From: Coriobacteriia bacterium
Lineage (GTDB): Bacteria; Actinomycetota; Coriobacteriia; Coriobacteriales; Eggerthellaceae
DNA length: 64,000 bases
Assembly: GCA_030537355.1 (NCBI GenBank)
Contig: JAUNNF010000003.1
Span: 124,001 to 188,000 of the forward strand
Reading direction: 5' to 3'
Below are positions 33,512-43,214 of this stretch, piece after piece; within the stretch, counting starts at the first letter, position 1, and every line of letters begins with the position of its first letter. Made by a program: the position numbers and the translations under genes. The notes under the pieces were generated by a model. That model ran no database searches. It was given only the letters and a program-made list of their open reading frames with translations, and was not told the origin of the DNA.

Positions 33512-36388
33512 ATGAAAACTAAGCATGTATATAGATTTATTGTTGTAGGAATACTTATTCTATTAATAGCTATTCCAGCTTTTGCTAAAGCAAAAGAAAG
33601 CAATGGGACTAAACGAGCGGTTCCGTTTTCAGAAGTTGAGGTGAATGAGGGTTTTATGCATGATTATATGAAGCTTGTTATATGTAAAGTTATTCCTACT
33701 GCTATAGAAAATGTCGAAAAAGATGGTGGTGGTATCAAAAATATCAAAAACTGTGCTAAGTGGCATAGAGGAGAAATTGAACGTCCAAAACAAGATGGAG
33801 CAATATATGTAGATTCAGACGTCCATAAAGTATTAGAGTCTATGTGCATGGCTCTTGATACTCCAACAGGTGGAGATGCGGAGATTGAAGCTGCACAAGC
33901 AACTATTAAAGCTAAACTTGAAGAATGGATACCTTACTATATTGATGCACCTGAAAAAGAAGACGGAACAAACCGTTATAAAGGTTATTTTGATACTTAT
34001 TGGTCTATATACACCAATGATCAAGGCGAAGAATATCAAAAGTATAGCAACGTTGATAACCACGAATTATATTGTCAGGGCCACTTTATGGAGGCAGCTG
34101 TTGCTCATTATCGCTACACAAGTCATGAAGGTACGCCTGATACTCGTCTTTTAAATGTTGCTATAAACAGTGCGGATCATATTGTAAAAACATTTGGCAC
34201 TGATCAAGGACAACGTAAACAAATTCCAGGACATCAAGAAATTGAGCTTGCTCTGATGAAGCTCGCAAAATTATGTCAAGAAATTGGTGGCGAGTATTCA
34301 GTTAAAGCACAAGGTTATATTAACAAAGCTGCCTATTTCTTAGAAGAACGCGGAAACTATGAAGGACGCACAGCTGATCTTACACCAGATAGACGTATAT
34401 ATTATCAAGATCACCTACCAGTAGCCAATCAAACTGAAGCTTTTGGACATGCAGTTCGTGCACAATATATGTATACTGGCATGGCAGAGCTCGCTTCAAT
34501 TGATCCAAATTATGCAACTAAATATGACAATGCGCTAAAAGCACTTTGGGATAATGTAACTCATAAAAAACAATATATAACAGGTGGTATTGGTGATAAA
34601 AGTAACAGTAACGAAGGTTTTGCCGGTAATTACTTTTTACCAAACTATACATCTTATTGTGAGACATGTGCTGGCGTTGCTAATATGTTGTGGAATCGTT
34701 CTATGTCAACCTTATATGACGGTTCAAAATATGCAGATCAAATAGAAACAGACTTATACAATAATGTCCTTGGTTGTGTAAATTTTGAAGGAAATAAATT
34801 TTACTACCAAAATCATATTTGCGATAAAGACGCTTTTGACCGCAGCTCTTGGTTTGGTACAGCATGTTGTCCACCTAATTTTACTCGTACAATTTTGCAA
34901 GTTGGAGGTTATATATACAATACAAGCGACGATGAAATATTTGTGAACCAATACATTTCAAATAATGCTAAATTTGATGTAGGCGGTAATAAAGTAAACA
35001 TAAATATGAAAAGTACTTTTCCTTATAAGTCAAACGGTGAGATAACAATTACTCCTGAAAAGTCAGGAAAATTTAACGTAAACTTACGAAAACCATCATG
35101 GGCAGACAGCTACAACATTAAAGTAAATGGAAGCAAAGTCGACCCACAAGAGAAAGACGGTTATCTTATTATTAATCATGATTTTGGTGTTAATGGCACA
35201 AAAATTGAATTTGAATTTGATATGCCACTTAAATACGTAAACACCGATAGCAACATTGAAACAAATGAAGGCCTTGTAGCTCTTCGTCATGGACCTCTGC
35301 TATATTGTAGCGAAGGCTGCGATAATGATCCTAATTTTGATTACAACAAAGCAATTATCGATAGAGGCACCAATTACAATTTTGAACCAGTTACTCCATT
35401 AGATGGCATGCCAGACCCTTATGGAGTTTGCTCGGTTTCTGTTTTAAAACACGGAGGAAAATTAATTAATGGCTCGGGAACTAGTGATATTACCTGGAAA
35501 CTTATTCCTTATTATGCACGTTGTAATAGGCAACTAGGATCAATGCGCGTTTTTATGCATGATAGTAACTATCCAATTAAAACACACAGAAGAGCAACTG
35601 CCTCAACCTCGTATACTTGGCCTGCTGATACTGTACAAGCCTTAAATGATGGAATTTATGATAAAGATATACGTTGGACAAGTTATAAGGAAGGAGATTA
35701 CCTCCGTAACCCAAATGTACAATATGACTTTAAAGAGCCTGTAAAATTTAAGGGATTTCGCATTTGGTGGTATGATGATAAAGGTGGCGTACAACTTCCA
35801 GATGACATAAGCTTTGTTGTATATAATAAAACAACAGGAGTAACCGAAGAAGTAACTAGCGAGAACTTCGCCATTTCTAATGATAATAAATACACAGTCT
35901 ACCAATTCCCTAAAACATACGAAGGAAATCAAATCAGAATGACAATCAAAAATGAAAAAAGTGCTCATGCTGCAGGAATTGTGCAATGGGAGCTCATTGA
36001 CGATGATACATTAGAAGGTATCACAGTAAGCAAAATGCCTAATAAAACACAATACGTAGTAGGAGAAAGTTTTGACCCAACTGGAATGGTGGTAGAAGCA
36101 AGTTATCCAAATTATGCAAATAAAGCAAAAAAAGAAATAACAAACTATACTTATAGCCCGAGCAAATTTGAGCATGCAGGAGACCAAGAAGTTACAATTT
36201 CATATACAGAAGGAGAAACAACTAAGACAACAAGCATACCAGTAAAAGTTAGCGAAGCACAAGATCAAACTAACTCAGATCTACCTATTACAGGTGATCA
36301 TATATTATTGATGTTGCTGATTATAGCTTTAATTGCTATCACAATTAAACTTGCATTTTCTTCAAAAAAGATACACTTAAGCAGATAA
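33512..36388 (+). CDS. wall-anchored GH127 beta-L-arabinofuranosidase
   Basis: A 958-residue secreted enzyme with GAGAGG before the ATG. After the signal peptide comes a GH127 catalytic barrel. The metal/catalytic site of this family is seen: E384 and C386 in CETCAG and C452-C453 in TACCPPN, matching Glu338, Cys340, Cys417 and Cys418 of the founding enzyme. A beta domain resembling a discoidin fold (about residues 700-820) and one Ig-like domain (about 830-910) follow. The tail is LPITGD, a hydrophobic stretch and SKKIHLSR, a sortase signal. It should release L-arabinose from plant glycoproteins or arabinans at the cell surface. No uptake system for arabinose adjoins it. Confidence 0.88.
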   Translation: MKTKHVYRFIVVGILILLIAIPAFAKAKESNGTKRAVPFSEVEVNEGFMHDYMKLVICKVIPTAIENVEKDGGGIKNIKNCAKWHRGEIERPKQDGAIYVDSDVHKVLESMCMALDTPTGGDAEIEAAQATIKAKLEEWIPYYIDAPEKEDGTNRYKGYFDTYWSIYTNDQGEEYQKYSNVDNHELYCQGHFMEAAVAHYRYTSHEGTPDTRLLNVAINSADHIVKTFGTDQGQRKQIPGHQEIELALMKLAKLCQEIGGEYSVKAQGYINKAAYFLEERGNYEGRTADLTPDRRIYYQDHLPVANQTEAFGHAVRAQYMYTGMAELASIDPNYATKYDNALKALWDNVTHKKQYITGGIGDKSNSNEGFAGNYFLPNYTSYCETCAGVANMLWNRSMSTLYDGSKYADQIETDLYNNVLGCVNFEGNKFYYQNHICDKDAFDRSSWFGTACCPPNFTRTILQVGGYIYNTSDDEIFVNQYISNNAKFDVGGNKVNINMKSTFPYKSNGEITITPEKSGKFNVNLRKPSWADSYNIKVNGSKVDPQEKDGYLIINHDFGVNGTKIEFEFDMPLKYVNTDSNIETNEGLVALRHGPLLYCSEGCDNDPNFDYNKAIIDRGTNYNFEPVTPLDGMPDPYGVCSVSVLKHGGKLINGSGTSDITWKLIPYYARCNRQLGSMRVFMHDSNYPIKTHRRATASTSYTWPADTVQALNDGIYDKDIRWTSYKEGDYLRNPNVQYDFKEPVKFKGFRIWWYDDKGGVQLPDDISFVVYNKTTGVTEEVTSENFAISNDNKYTVYQFPKTYEGNQIRMTIKNEKSAHAAGIVQWELIDDDTLEGITVSKMPNKTQYVVGESFDPTGMVVEASYPNYANKAKKEITNYTYSPSKFEHAGDQEVTISYTEGETTKTTSIPVKVSEAQDQTNSDLPITGDHILLMLLIIALIAITIKLAFSSKKIHLSR

Positions 36389-36428
36389 ATATTACTGTAT
36401 AATATAGCCAGTTGATGCAAGGAGATAT

Positions 36429-37808
36429 ATGTCAGATTTTAAAGGTGCAAATTTAAAACCTGTCAAAGCACTCATTAAAGAAAAAACTAAAGATGGAAAC
36501 TTAAGTGATAGTGACATCAACGATATAATCAACCAAACTAAATCCCTTTATAAAGATACACCTCTTACCAGGCAAGATATTTTGGACTTGCAAAAGACTG
36601 TTAATAAAGAACTTGATAAGAGCGTCAATAAAAGCAAGAAAAATCATATAAGTACAAAAATTATTGGTGTAATAATGATTTTTGCTTGGTTAATTTTGCT
36701 GCCAAGTATCATTCACGCCTTTGGTTATGTATTGGAAATGATTAAAAACTCTAGTGGCGTTTTGACACCTACAACAACAGTTACAATAATATTATATATG
36801 GTATGTGTGTTTATATGTGCAGCCCTATCAATTATCACAGGAATACTAATGCTATTAAACAAACGGGCATGGGCTGGCCGTACATTGTATACAGAAATTG
36901 CTATCACGGGCGTATTGCTAATTATTATTGTGTCTTTAGAAGGCGTAAGTGATGCGTTTTTCATTACCGTTGCTTCCATGATTGTTGAGGTTATAATTTC
37001 TGTATTTTTACAACCTAAGCTTTATCAAGAGCGAAAATTTAGCAGAAAAATTCAAGACCTTGACACCGAAGAGCGTGCCAAAAGCGGACGTCTAGGAATC
37101 TCTGTAGATCAGACTAAAGGTTATATCGAGCTCGATTTCTTTAATCTGTTTTGGATATTTGTTGTTGGCAGTATCCTAGGTTTAATTGGCGAGTATGTGT
37201 TCCATATTCTTTTTGTATGGGGCTTTGATCCTGCTAATTGGTACGATCGAGCTGGCCTTTTATTTGGACCATTCAGCCAAATCTATGGTTTTGGCGCACT
37301 CTTTATGACGTTGCTATTAAACAGGCTCAGAAACGTACAACCAGTTTTATTATTTATATTTACAACAATTATTGGTGGCGCTTTTGAATATGTCGTTAGC
37401 TGGTTCATGGAAACATCTTTTGGAATCAAAGCCTGGGATTACTCGGGATACTTTTTAAACATAAACGGCAGAACATGCTTGTTGTTTGCTGCAATATTTG
37501 GAGTTATGGGTTTTGTATGGATTAAATGGGCACTTCCTCTGTTTATGAAACTGCTTGCAAAAATTCCATGGAAGCTTCGCTACCCTATAACATTTATTTT
37601 CACAGCATTTATGATTGTAAACTGCATTATGACACTTCAAGCACTTGATTGCTGGTCGCAAAGACAAGCAGGCAAACAACCAGTAACACCAATTGAACAA
37701 TTCTATGACAAAAACTTCGGAGATGACTTTATGTCAAAGCGCTTCGCAAGTATGTCATTTAATAACGAGAATTCTACTCGTAGCAATTTAGAAAAAGCGA
37801 GTAATTAA
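36429..37808 (+). CDS. putative ABC-transporter type IV (CmpB-like) membrane protein
   Basis: A 459-residue protein after AAGGAGA. Residues 1-75 are a charged, Lys-rich cytoplasmic part. About residues 80-200 hold four hydrophobic segments, and about 240-400 a second group with FGPFSQIYGFGALF and GGAFEYVVSWFME, which are typical of the CmpB family (PF06541). That family's role is poorly defined. The N-terminal half is not part of the usual family. The next gene, a small membrane protein, starts 14 bases after its stop behind a GGAGG site, so the two form an operon. Confidence 0.8.
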   Translation: MSDFKGANLKPVKALIKEKTKDGNLSDSDINDIINQTKSLYKDTPLTRQDILDLQKTVNKELDKSVNKSKKNHISTKIIGVIMIFAWLILLPSIIHAFGYVLEMIKNSSGVLTPTTTVTIILYMVCVFICAALSIITGILMLLNKRAWAGRTLYTEIAITGVLLIIIVSLEGVSDAFFITVASMIVEVIISVFLQPKLYQERKFSRKIQDLDTEERAKSGRLGISVDQTKGYIELDFFNLFWIFVVGSILGLIGEYVFHILFVWGFDPANWYDRAGLLFGPFSQIYGFGALFMTLLLNRLRNVQPVLLFIFTTIIGGAFEYVVSWFMETSFGIKAWDYSGYFLNINGRTCLLFAAIFGVMGFVWIKWALPLFMKLLAKIPWKLRYPITFIFTAFMIVNCIMTLQALDCWSQRQAGKQPVTPIEQFYDKNFGDDFMSKRFASMSFNNENSTRSNLEKASN

Positions 37809-37822
37809 GAAAGGAGGGTAAA

Positions 37823-38362
37823 ATGGCAGAAGCAATTAAACAAAAGAGTAAGGTTTGGTGGCTATGGCTAATTCTTGGTATTCTTGTTACCGTTTTAGGC
37901 GCTACACTATTTGGAAATCTTGCATTTACATTTGTTCTAGCTGAACTATTAGCAGGAATTTTCTTTTTAGTTGCAGGTATTGGTGGCGCAATTGTTACCA
38001 TTGCAGATAGAAAATTCATTAGCCTATGGGGTTTAAAATTAGTGCTAGAAATTTTAGTTGTAATTGCAGGTATTTTTATGTTAACCAGACCAGCTTTTGC
38101 AGCATCATTCATTTGGTTTATTTGCGGCTTTGGTTTCTTATTTAATGGTATTTCATTAATAATGTTATCATTGAGTATCAAGAAATTAAATCAAGGTGCA
38201 GGTTGGGTTGCTATTCTTATTTTTGGCATAATCATTTTGTTAGCTGCATTCGGCATTCTCGCAAACCCAATATTGGGTCTCGTATTTGTTAACATTTGCA
38301 TTGCGATTGATGTACTATTCTTTGGAATCAGTACAATTGTTTACGCAATACAAGTAAAATAA
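37823..38362 (+). CDS. HdeD/DUF308 family membrane protein
   Basis: A 179-residue protein with six hydrophobic segments in three pairs, as in the HdeD family linked to acid resistance in enterobacteria. In Gram-positive anaerobes the role is unknown. AAGGAGGG precedes the ATG. Glycines recur at segment ends (LGILVTVLG, GIFFLVAGIGG). It follows the CmpB-like gene closely and is followed by a two-way terminator at 38369. A second protein of similar type lies at 53969. Confidence 0.85.
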   Translation: MAEAIKQKSKVWWLWLILGILVTVLGATLFGNLAFTFVLAELLAGIFFLVAGIGGAIVTIADRKFISLWGLKLVLEILVVIAGIFMLTRPAFAASFIWFICGFGFLFNGISLIMLSLSIKKLNQGAGWVAILIFGIIILLAAFGILANPILGLVFVNICIAIDVLFFGISTIVYAIQVK

Positions 38363-38368
38363 GAAAAT

Positions 38369-38402
38369 TATATGGCTCGTCTATTTTTTAGATGAGCCAT
38401 AT
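38369..38402. terminator. two-way hairpin terminator
   Basis: ATATGGCTC and GAGCCATAT, extended by TCTA/TAGA, close over six Ts, with A-rich and T-rich flanks on both sides. It can serve the operon ending at 38362 and also the PTS gene on the other strand, whose last codons lie in one arm. Confidence 0.8.
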
Positions 38403-40462
38403 TTTCTTCCAATCGGAATACCCTTCCACTTACCTAAATCAGCTAGTTTAGGATCAGCGTCGCGTCTTAAGAGTCCAATCAATATACAATTTACTACTGC
38501 CCCTATAAATGTAGCGAGTATGCCCTTCCAGCAACTGGCTCCCATAACAATAAAGGATATCGTACCTCCTTCAGGAGCAATAGCCTCCATACCAAACAAT
38601 ACACATAATAGGCCACCTACAGCAGATCCTGTAATGCACGAAGCCCAGAACACAAATGGAGAAGCAGCAACATATGGGATTGAAGGTTCAGTGATACCGC
38701 AACATCCTATAAAGCAGTTAGCAAGGGCTGGTACACGCTCTGCACGAGTAAACTTTTGAGGGAAAACCCATGTTGCGAATGATATTCCAATTGGAGCTAC
38801 CATCATACCTAGCAAGTTTGCAGCCATAAGCTGGAACGCAATAGTTTGCATCTCAGATGTTGCTCCTGGTTCTAATGCAGCAGTTACCAAACCCAAAACA
38901 AAGAAGTGAGTTGCTTTATTAATTGGACCACCCATATCAATAGCCATAAGTCCTGCTACAAGTGCACCTAAAAGAAGGACCAAATTGGCTTCCTTCAATA
39001 CCATTAGTCCAGCACTTAAGCCAATGTTGATAAAGCCAAATGGAACATTCAATAAAAACATACATGCTCCAACAAAAGCTGTGGAAATAAATGGTATAAG
39101 TAACATATCACGAATTCCCTCAACAGTACGAGGAACGCCATCCATTTTCTTTAGTAAGAATCTAGTAAAATAACCAGCAATAAATCCTGCAAAAATAGCT
39201 CCTATAAAACCTGAACTAGAACCGGCCAACATTATTGCATCTTCAGAGCCTACTCCTTGAGTTGCAACAGTCATGTAATACAATAGCGAATAAGTTCCTT
39301 TTGTGGCAGAAAATGCTCCAACAAAACCAGAAACTAAACCTGGCTTACCGGCAATAGAGTAAGCAATAAACCCACCGAGTACAGGCAACATTAAACCTAA
39401 GCCAAAAGTTGCACCGAGTTCTCTAAATACTCGTGCAGCTATGTTTACAGAGCCAAAAGCGTAAGCTACACCATCAATCGTGGCTCCATCTTTAGGGGCA
39501 CCACATATACCATCAATTAAATATGCAATAGCAAGAAGTATACCTCCGGCCACAACAAATGGAACCATATGTGATATACCACTCATTAAGTGTTTGTATA
39601 ATTCATGGGCCTTACCCTCGCCATCAGATACTTGGAACATATCAGAACCACTTGTTTTATGAATAGGAGCATCGCCTGACAATGCCGCCTTGATTAAAGC
39701 TTCAGGTTGATTAATTGCTTTGGCTACTGCACATTGAATAACTGGTTTTCCGTTAAACGGATCCATATCAACAAAAGCATCAGCAGCAACAATAATAGTT
39801 TTGGCTCTTGCAATCTCGTCTTTAGTGAGTATATTTTTAGCACCACCAGAGCCGTTTGTTTGAACTTTAATTTGAACACCTAATTTTTCGGCAGCTTCTT
39901 CTAATGCTTCCTTGCCCATATAAGTATGAGAAACTCCTGTTGGACAAGAAGTAACTGCTAAAATTAAGTCTCCCTCTTCAGTTTTTTTTTGGGGTTCTTC
40001 CTCTTCTTCTACGTCGTATTTATCAATAACCTCAATAAATTTGTCAACTGAATCAGCAGCTATCAGTTCTTCGCAAAATTCTTCATGCATTAACATACGA
40101 GACAACTTTGCCAATACGTCAACATGTACATTATCTTTTGTGTTTGGAGCTGCAATCAAAAATACGAGTCTGACAGGTTCACCATCAAGAGAATCCCACT
40201 CGACCTCGCCTTTCAATTTCATAGCAACAAGACCAGGTGCATTAACAGCGTCTGATTGACAGTGAGGAATGGCTATATGATTTCCAACACCAGTAGTTGA
40301 AATTCCTTCTCTTACAAATACGCCTTTTTCATATTCTTTTATATTGTCAATATTGCCTGATGCGTCCATTATTGCAACTGCTTGTTTAATTGCAGAATAG
40401 ATATTATCCGCATCAGAATCAAGGACAATACTCTCGCGTTTCAATAAATCCAATATCTTCAT
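38381..40462 (-). CDS. fructose-type PTS permease, fused IIA-IIB-IIC
   Basis: A 693-residue fusion with AGGAGG before the ATG. Residues about 1-150 are IIA with the phospho-His in IAIPHCQSDA. About 170-265 are IIB with the active Cys in TSCPTGVSHTYM. About 290-670 are the membrane IIC with eight or more helices. The order and motifs match FruA. It imports fructose or a related sugar and phosphorylates it. No 1-phosphofructokinase or regulator gene adjoins it. A Glu-rich linker joins IIA and IIB. The gene-free repeat block at 40505 lies upstream. Confidence 0.9.
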   Translation of the reverse strand: MKILDLLKRESIVLDSDADNIYSAIKQAVAIMDASGNIDNIKEYEKGVFVREGISTTGVGNHIAIPHCQSDAVNAPGLVAMKLKGEVEWDSLDGEPVRLVFLIAAPNTKDNVHVDVLAKLSRMLMHEEFCEELIAADSVDKFIEVIDKYDVEEEEEPQKKTEEGDLILAVTSCPTGVSHTYMGKEALEEAAEKLGVQIKVQTNGSGGAKNILTKDEIARAKTIIVAADAFVDMDPFNGKPVIQCAVAKAINQPEALIKAALSGDAPIHKTSGSDMFQVSDGEGKAHELYKHLMSGISHMVPFVVAGGILLAIAYLIDGICGAPKDGATIDGVAYAFGSVNIAARVFRELGATFGLGLMLPVLGGFIAYSIAGKPGLVSGFVGAFSATKGTYSLLYYMTVATQGVGSEDAIMLAGSSSGFIGAIFAGFIAGYFTRFLLKKMDGVPRTVEGIRDMLLIPFISTAFVGACMFLLNVPFGFINIGLSAGLMVLKEANLVLLLGALVAGLMAIDMGGPINKATHFFVLGLVTAALEPGATSEMQTIAFQLMAANLLGMMVAPIGISFATWVFPQKFTRAERVPALANCFIGCCGITEPSIPYVAASPFVFWASCITGSAVGGLLCVLFGMEAIAPEGGTISFIVMGASCWKGILATFIGAVVNCILIGLLRRDADPKLADLGKWKGIPIGRKYGSSKK

Positions 40463-40478
40463 ACTTCCTCCTTTTATT

Positions 40479-40504
40479 AATTTATTTTAACATAAATAAT
40501 ATAT
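40479..40504. repeat. left 26-base direct repeat bounding a gene-free block
   Basis: AATTTATTTTAACATAAATA and the following ATATAT match 41124-41149 in 25 of 26 bases. Joining the two copies would remove 645 bases and leave a short region between divergent genes. Low complexity lowers confidence. Confidence 0.5.
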
Positions 40505-40592
40505 GTAAATTGTAAACAAATCTGTCTCAACAAAATTTACTATTTTAATTGCATTCGCAAATGAAAATATGTTCAACTATATAATTACAAAT

Positions 40593-40877
40593 ATGGACAA
40601 AATCCAATTAATAGGGTTTACTAATTTTTGCGACCAGGCTTAATGATGTTTTGTTGTTTCGCATAATGGACGAAACCCAATTAATAGAGTTCCAAAATCT
40701 TATTTTCGCTATCAATTTGATGAATTACAACTTTTGCAATAGCAAAAGACCAGGTCGAAATTGTCAATTTTTTCTAAGAAACCCTATTAATTGAATTTGA
40801 TCCATTTCGAAAAACAATTTGCTAACATTTATGCTGTTCACTAAGATTAAATAACCCTATTATTTGGATTTCGTACA
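40593..40877. repeat. four 73-base units, two direct and two inverted
   Basis: The core ATGGACRAAATCCAATTAAT plus AGGGTTT occurs at 40593-40621 and 40666-40692 on the + strand and at 40778-40805 and 40851-40877 on the minus strand. Start-to-start distance is 73 bases in each pair, and the sequence between cores is weakly shared (GCGACCAGG-like words). The block therefore forms one large nested palindrome. It encodes no recognisable protein. Its function is unknown. Confidence 0.7.
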
Positions 40878-41072
40878 TGACTGCTATATTTTTAAGTTAA
40901 GCATGGAAAACTCGATTAAAGTAAAGAATTTTATCTTTTTTAAACAAAAAAGTGACAAAATTAACCCTCCTCCTAACTAAGTGCCTGTTCTCAATTTTAG
41001 TTTAAAAACTTTCCCCTTTAACGGTATTCCGTCGCATCCAATATAGGATCGTATTACTCACAACTTTATTGA

Positions 41073-41113
41073 GGAACATTTTTACTTGGGATTGGACGGG
41101 ACATTTTTACTTG
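41073..41113. repeat. tandem GRGACATTTTTACTTG pair
   Basis: GGAACATTTTTACTTG (41073-41088) and GGGACATTTTTACTTG (41098-41113) are 25 bases apart. They resemble, from memory, the multiple end repeats of IS21-family elements, so this may be the relic of one IS end. The 650-base gap holds no transposase. Confidence 0.4.
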
Positions 41114-41123
41114 CGAATTAGTG

Positions 41124-41149
41124 AATTTATTTTAACATAAAAAATATAT
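41124..41149. repeat. right 26-base direct repeat bounding a gene-free block
   Basis: It matches 40479-40504 except for one base. See that entry for the spacing and the meaning. Confidence 0.5.
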
Positions 41150-41184
41150 AGCTAATTTTATTTAATTATATTATAATCCTGCAT

Positions 41185-43212
41185 GTGGGCCAAACAAAAA
41201 AACATATTTCCTCTCAATTCATAGGAAGTCAATGCAAAGCTATCGTTAAACCAGGTGACAAGGTAAATAATGGAACAGTTATAGCTTTTAATGATGCCGA
41301 TGATTCTAAGATTTACAGTACAGGCACAGGAATCGTAAAAAAAGTAACAAGTGTTGCTGTAATTATTGAAACAGAAATTGAAATCAAGCCGGAAACTAAA
41401 CCAGTAGAACCTGCTCCTAAAAAAAAGATCATCAACATCGATGCACTTGATGGTTTACGCACGCTCGCCATTGTATCAGTTATGATTTATCACCTAAATT
41501 TTGGATGGTTTAAGGGCGGCCTGATTGGTGTTACGATGTTTTTCGTTTTGTCTGGCTATTTAATTACCGGACTTATTAAAGAAGAAATCGAAACAACTGG
41601 AAAACTAAGTTTAAAAAACTTTTGGATACACCGAGTAAGAAGGCTGTTTCCAGCAATTGCAATAGTAGTTATTGTAGTGGCTATATTATGTGTAATATTT
41701 AATCACTTACTGCTAACAAAAATGAAACCAGACATAATTCCATCCCTTGTCTGGCTTCAAAACTGGTGGTATATCATACGTGACCTCTCCTATTTTGATG
41801 CAATTGGAGACCCGTCCCCTCTTGTTCATTTTTGGTCATTAGCAATTGAGGAACAGTTTTATTTAATTTGGCCATTAATTTTAATAGGTACTTACAAAAT
41901 CGGAGCTAAACATAAAATCATCCGTAGAGCTTGTTTAGTACTCGCTATTCTATCGGCGCTTAAAATGGCATTTATATACAATCCAGACAGTGACCCAACA
42001 AGAGCTTATTACGGGACAGACACTAGAGCATTTTCATTGCTTCTAGGTGCATGGCTCGCTTATGTTTGGCCATGGAAAAGAATGAATTCTGAAAACAGAA
42101 ATTATAGTAGCGATGATCTATTTAAAACCGATTTTGTAGGAGCCATATGCCTAATAGGGCTTATAGCCATTATGGTTTTGGTTGATGGATTATCACCATT
42201 AATGTACTACGGAATTATCTTTTTAGCTTCTGTTTTAACAATGTTCTTGATAGGAGTACTTGTTGTTCCTGGAAGCAAAATTGCTGCATTTTTTGCATTA
42301 AAACCTATTGCTTGGATTGGCAAACGTTCTTATGGAATGTACTTATGGCATTTTCCGCTAATTCTTCTACTAAAACCAATTTGTGACGGACTTACAAACA
42401 CCTGGTGGTTTGCAATTCTAATTTTAGCACTCACCATAGGTATAGCAGCCGTTCAATATAAATTTATTGAAAACCCAATTAGACGTGGCCTTATTGGTAG
42501 ATGGTACAGCGACTTTAAAGCAAGAAAGCATAAACCTAAAGTAAAAGAAATTGTTATTGCTGTTGTATGTGCTGTAGTAATCCTAGGCACCACTATTGCT
42601 GTTGTCGCAACTCCAGATGAAACATATATACCAGAAGGTGCTTTAGATGAAACTGGAGATAGTGAGGACCAATCCAAAGTTATGGAAGGTCATTATTACC
42701 CTCTTTTAATTTCTGATTCTATTGCAGGCGAAATTCAACTAAATAAATGCTTCCCTTACGGCATGAACGATAGCGTTGTTGGAAGAACACTGTCTCAAGC
42801 TGTAGATGTAATTAAAGATTATACTCAAAAGAATAAACTCGGTAATGTTGTAGTGGTAGACTGTTTTAGTAACCATTTAATTGAAAAAGGCGAGCTTGAT
42901 AAAATACTGACATCCGTAGGCCCAGACAGACAACTCTTTTTGGTTAATAGCTACTTACAACATCCGACATGTTTTGCAAATAACGAAACAATACAAAAAT
43001 TTCAGTCAGAGCATACTAACCAAGTACATATTATTGATTGGTATAAAGCTGTATCTATGAATCCTGATGCGTATTTATACAAAGATAATATTCACCCAAA
43101 TGCCACTGGACAAGTATTATTTGTGCAGCTTCTAGCAAATGCCATAAACGACTTCTTGCCAGATAACGCAAAATGCAACACAGCTACAATTGAGAAAAAT
43201 CTTGCAAAATAA
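41185..43212 (+). CDS. OatA-like acyltransferase with an N-terminal barrel-sandwich domain
   Basis: A 675-residue membrane protein starting at GTG 41185. A TATAAT box ends 7 bases before it and there is no ribosome site, so the message is probably leaderless. Residues about 10-65 (AIVKPGDKVNNGTVIAFND, then STGTGIVKKV) look like a barrel-sandwich/RnfC-N or biotinyl-lipoyl-like fold, which is not usual here. About 80-440 form an acyltransferase-3 domain with ten or so helices (YHLNFGWFKGG, FFVLSGYLITG). About 500-675 form an SGNH-like outside domain with LISDSIA and the DNIHPN pair. It probably O-acetylates peptidoglycan or another wall polymer. Two bases separate its stop from the next start. 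Confidence 0.85.
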   Translation: MGQTKKHISSQFIGSQCKAIVKPGDKVNNGTVIAFNDADDSKIYSTGTGIVKKVTSVAVIIETEIEIKPETKPVEPAPKKKIINIDALDGLRTLAIVSVMIYHLNFGWFKGGLIGVTMFFVLSGYLITGLIKEEIETTGKLSLKNFWIHRVRRLFPAIAIVVIVVAILCVIFNHLLLTKMKPDIIPSLVWLQNWWYIIRDLSYFDAIGDPSPLVHFWSLAIEEQFYLIWPLILIGTYKIGAKHKIIRRACLVLAILSALKMAFIYNPDSDPTRAYYGTDTRAFSLLLGAWLAYVWPWKRMNSENRNYSSDDLFKTDFVGAICLIGLIAIMVLVDGLSPLMYYGIIFLASVLTMFLIGVLVVPGSKIAAFFALKPIAWIGKRSYGMYLWHFPLILLLKPICDGLTNTWWFAILILALTIGIAAVQYKFIENPIRRGLIGRWYSDFKARKHKPKVKEIVIAVVCAVVILGTTIAVVATPDETYIPEGALDETGDSEDQSKVMEGHYYPLLISDSIAGEIQLNKCFPYGMNDSVVGRTLSQAVDVIKDYTQKNKLGNVVVVDCFSNHLIEKGELDKILTSVGPDRQLFLVNSYLQHPTCFANNETIQKFQSEHTNQVHIIDWYKAVSMNPDAYLYKDNIHPNATGQVLFVQLLANAINDFLPDNAKCNTATIEKNLAK

Positions 43213-43214
43213 TT

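Noticed and set aside
40593-40877. CRISPR array
   Set aside because: Only four cores, two of them inverted, with 44-base gaps that are themselves weakly alike. No cas genes are present.
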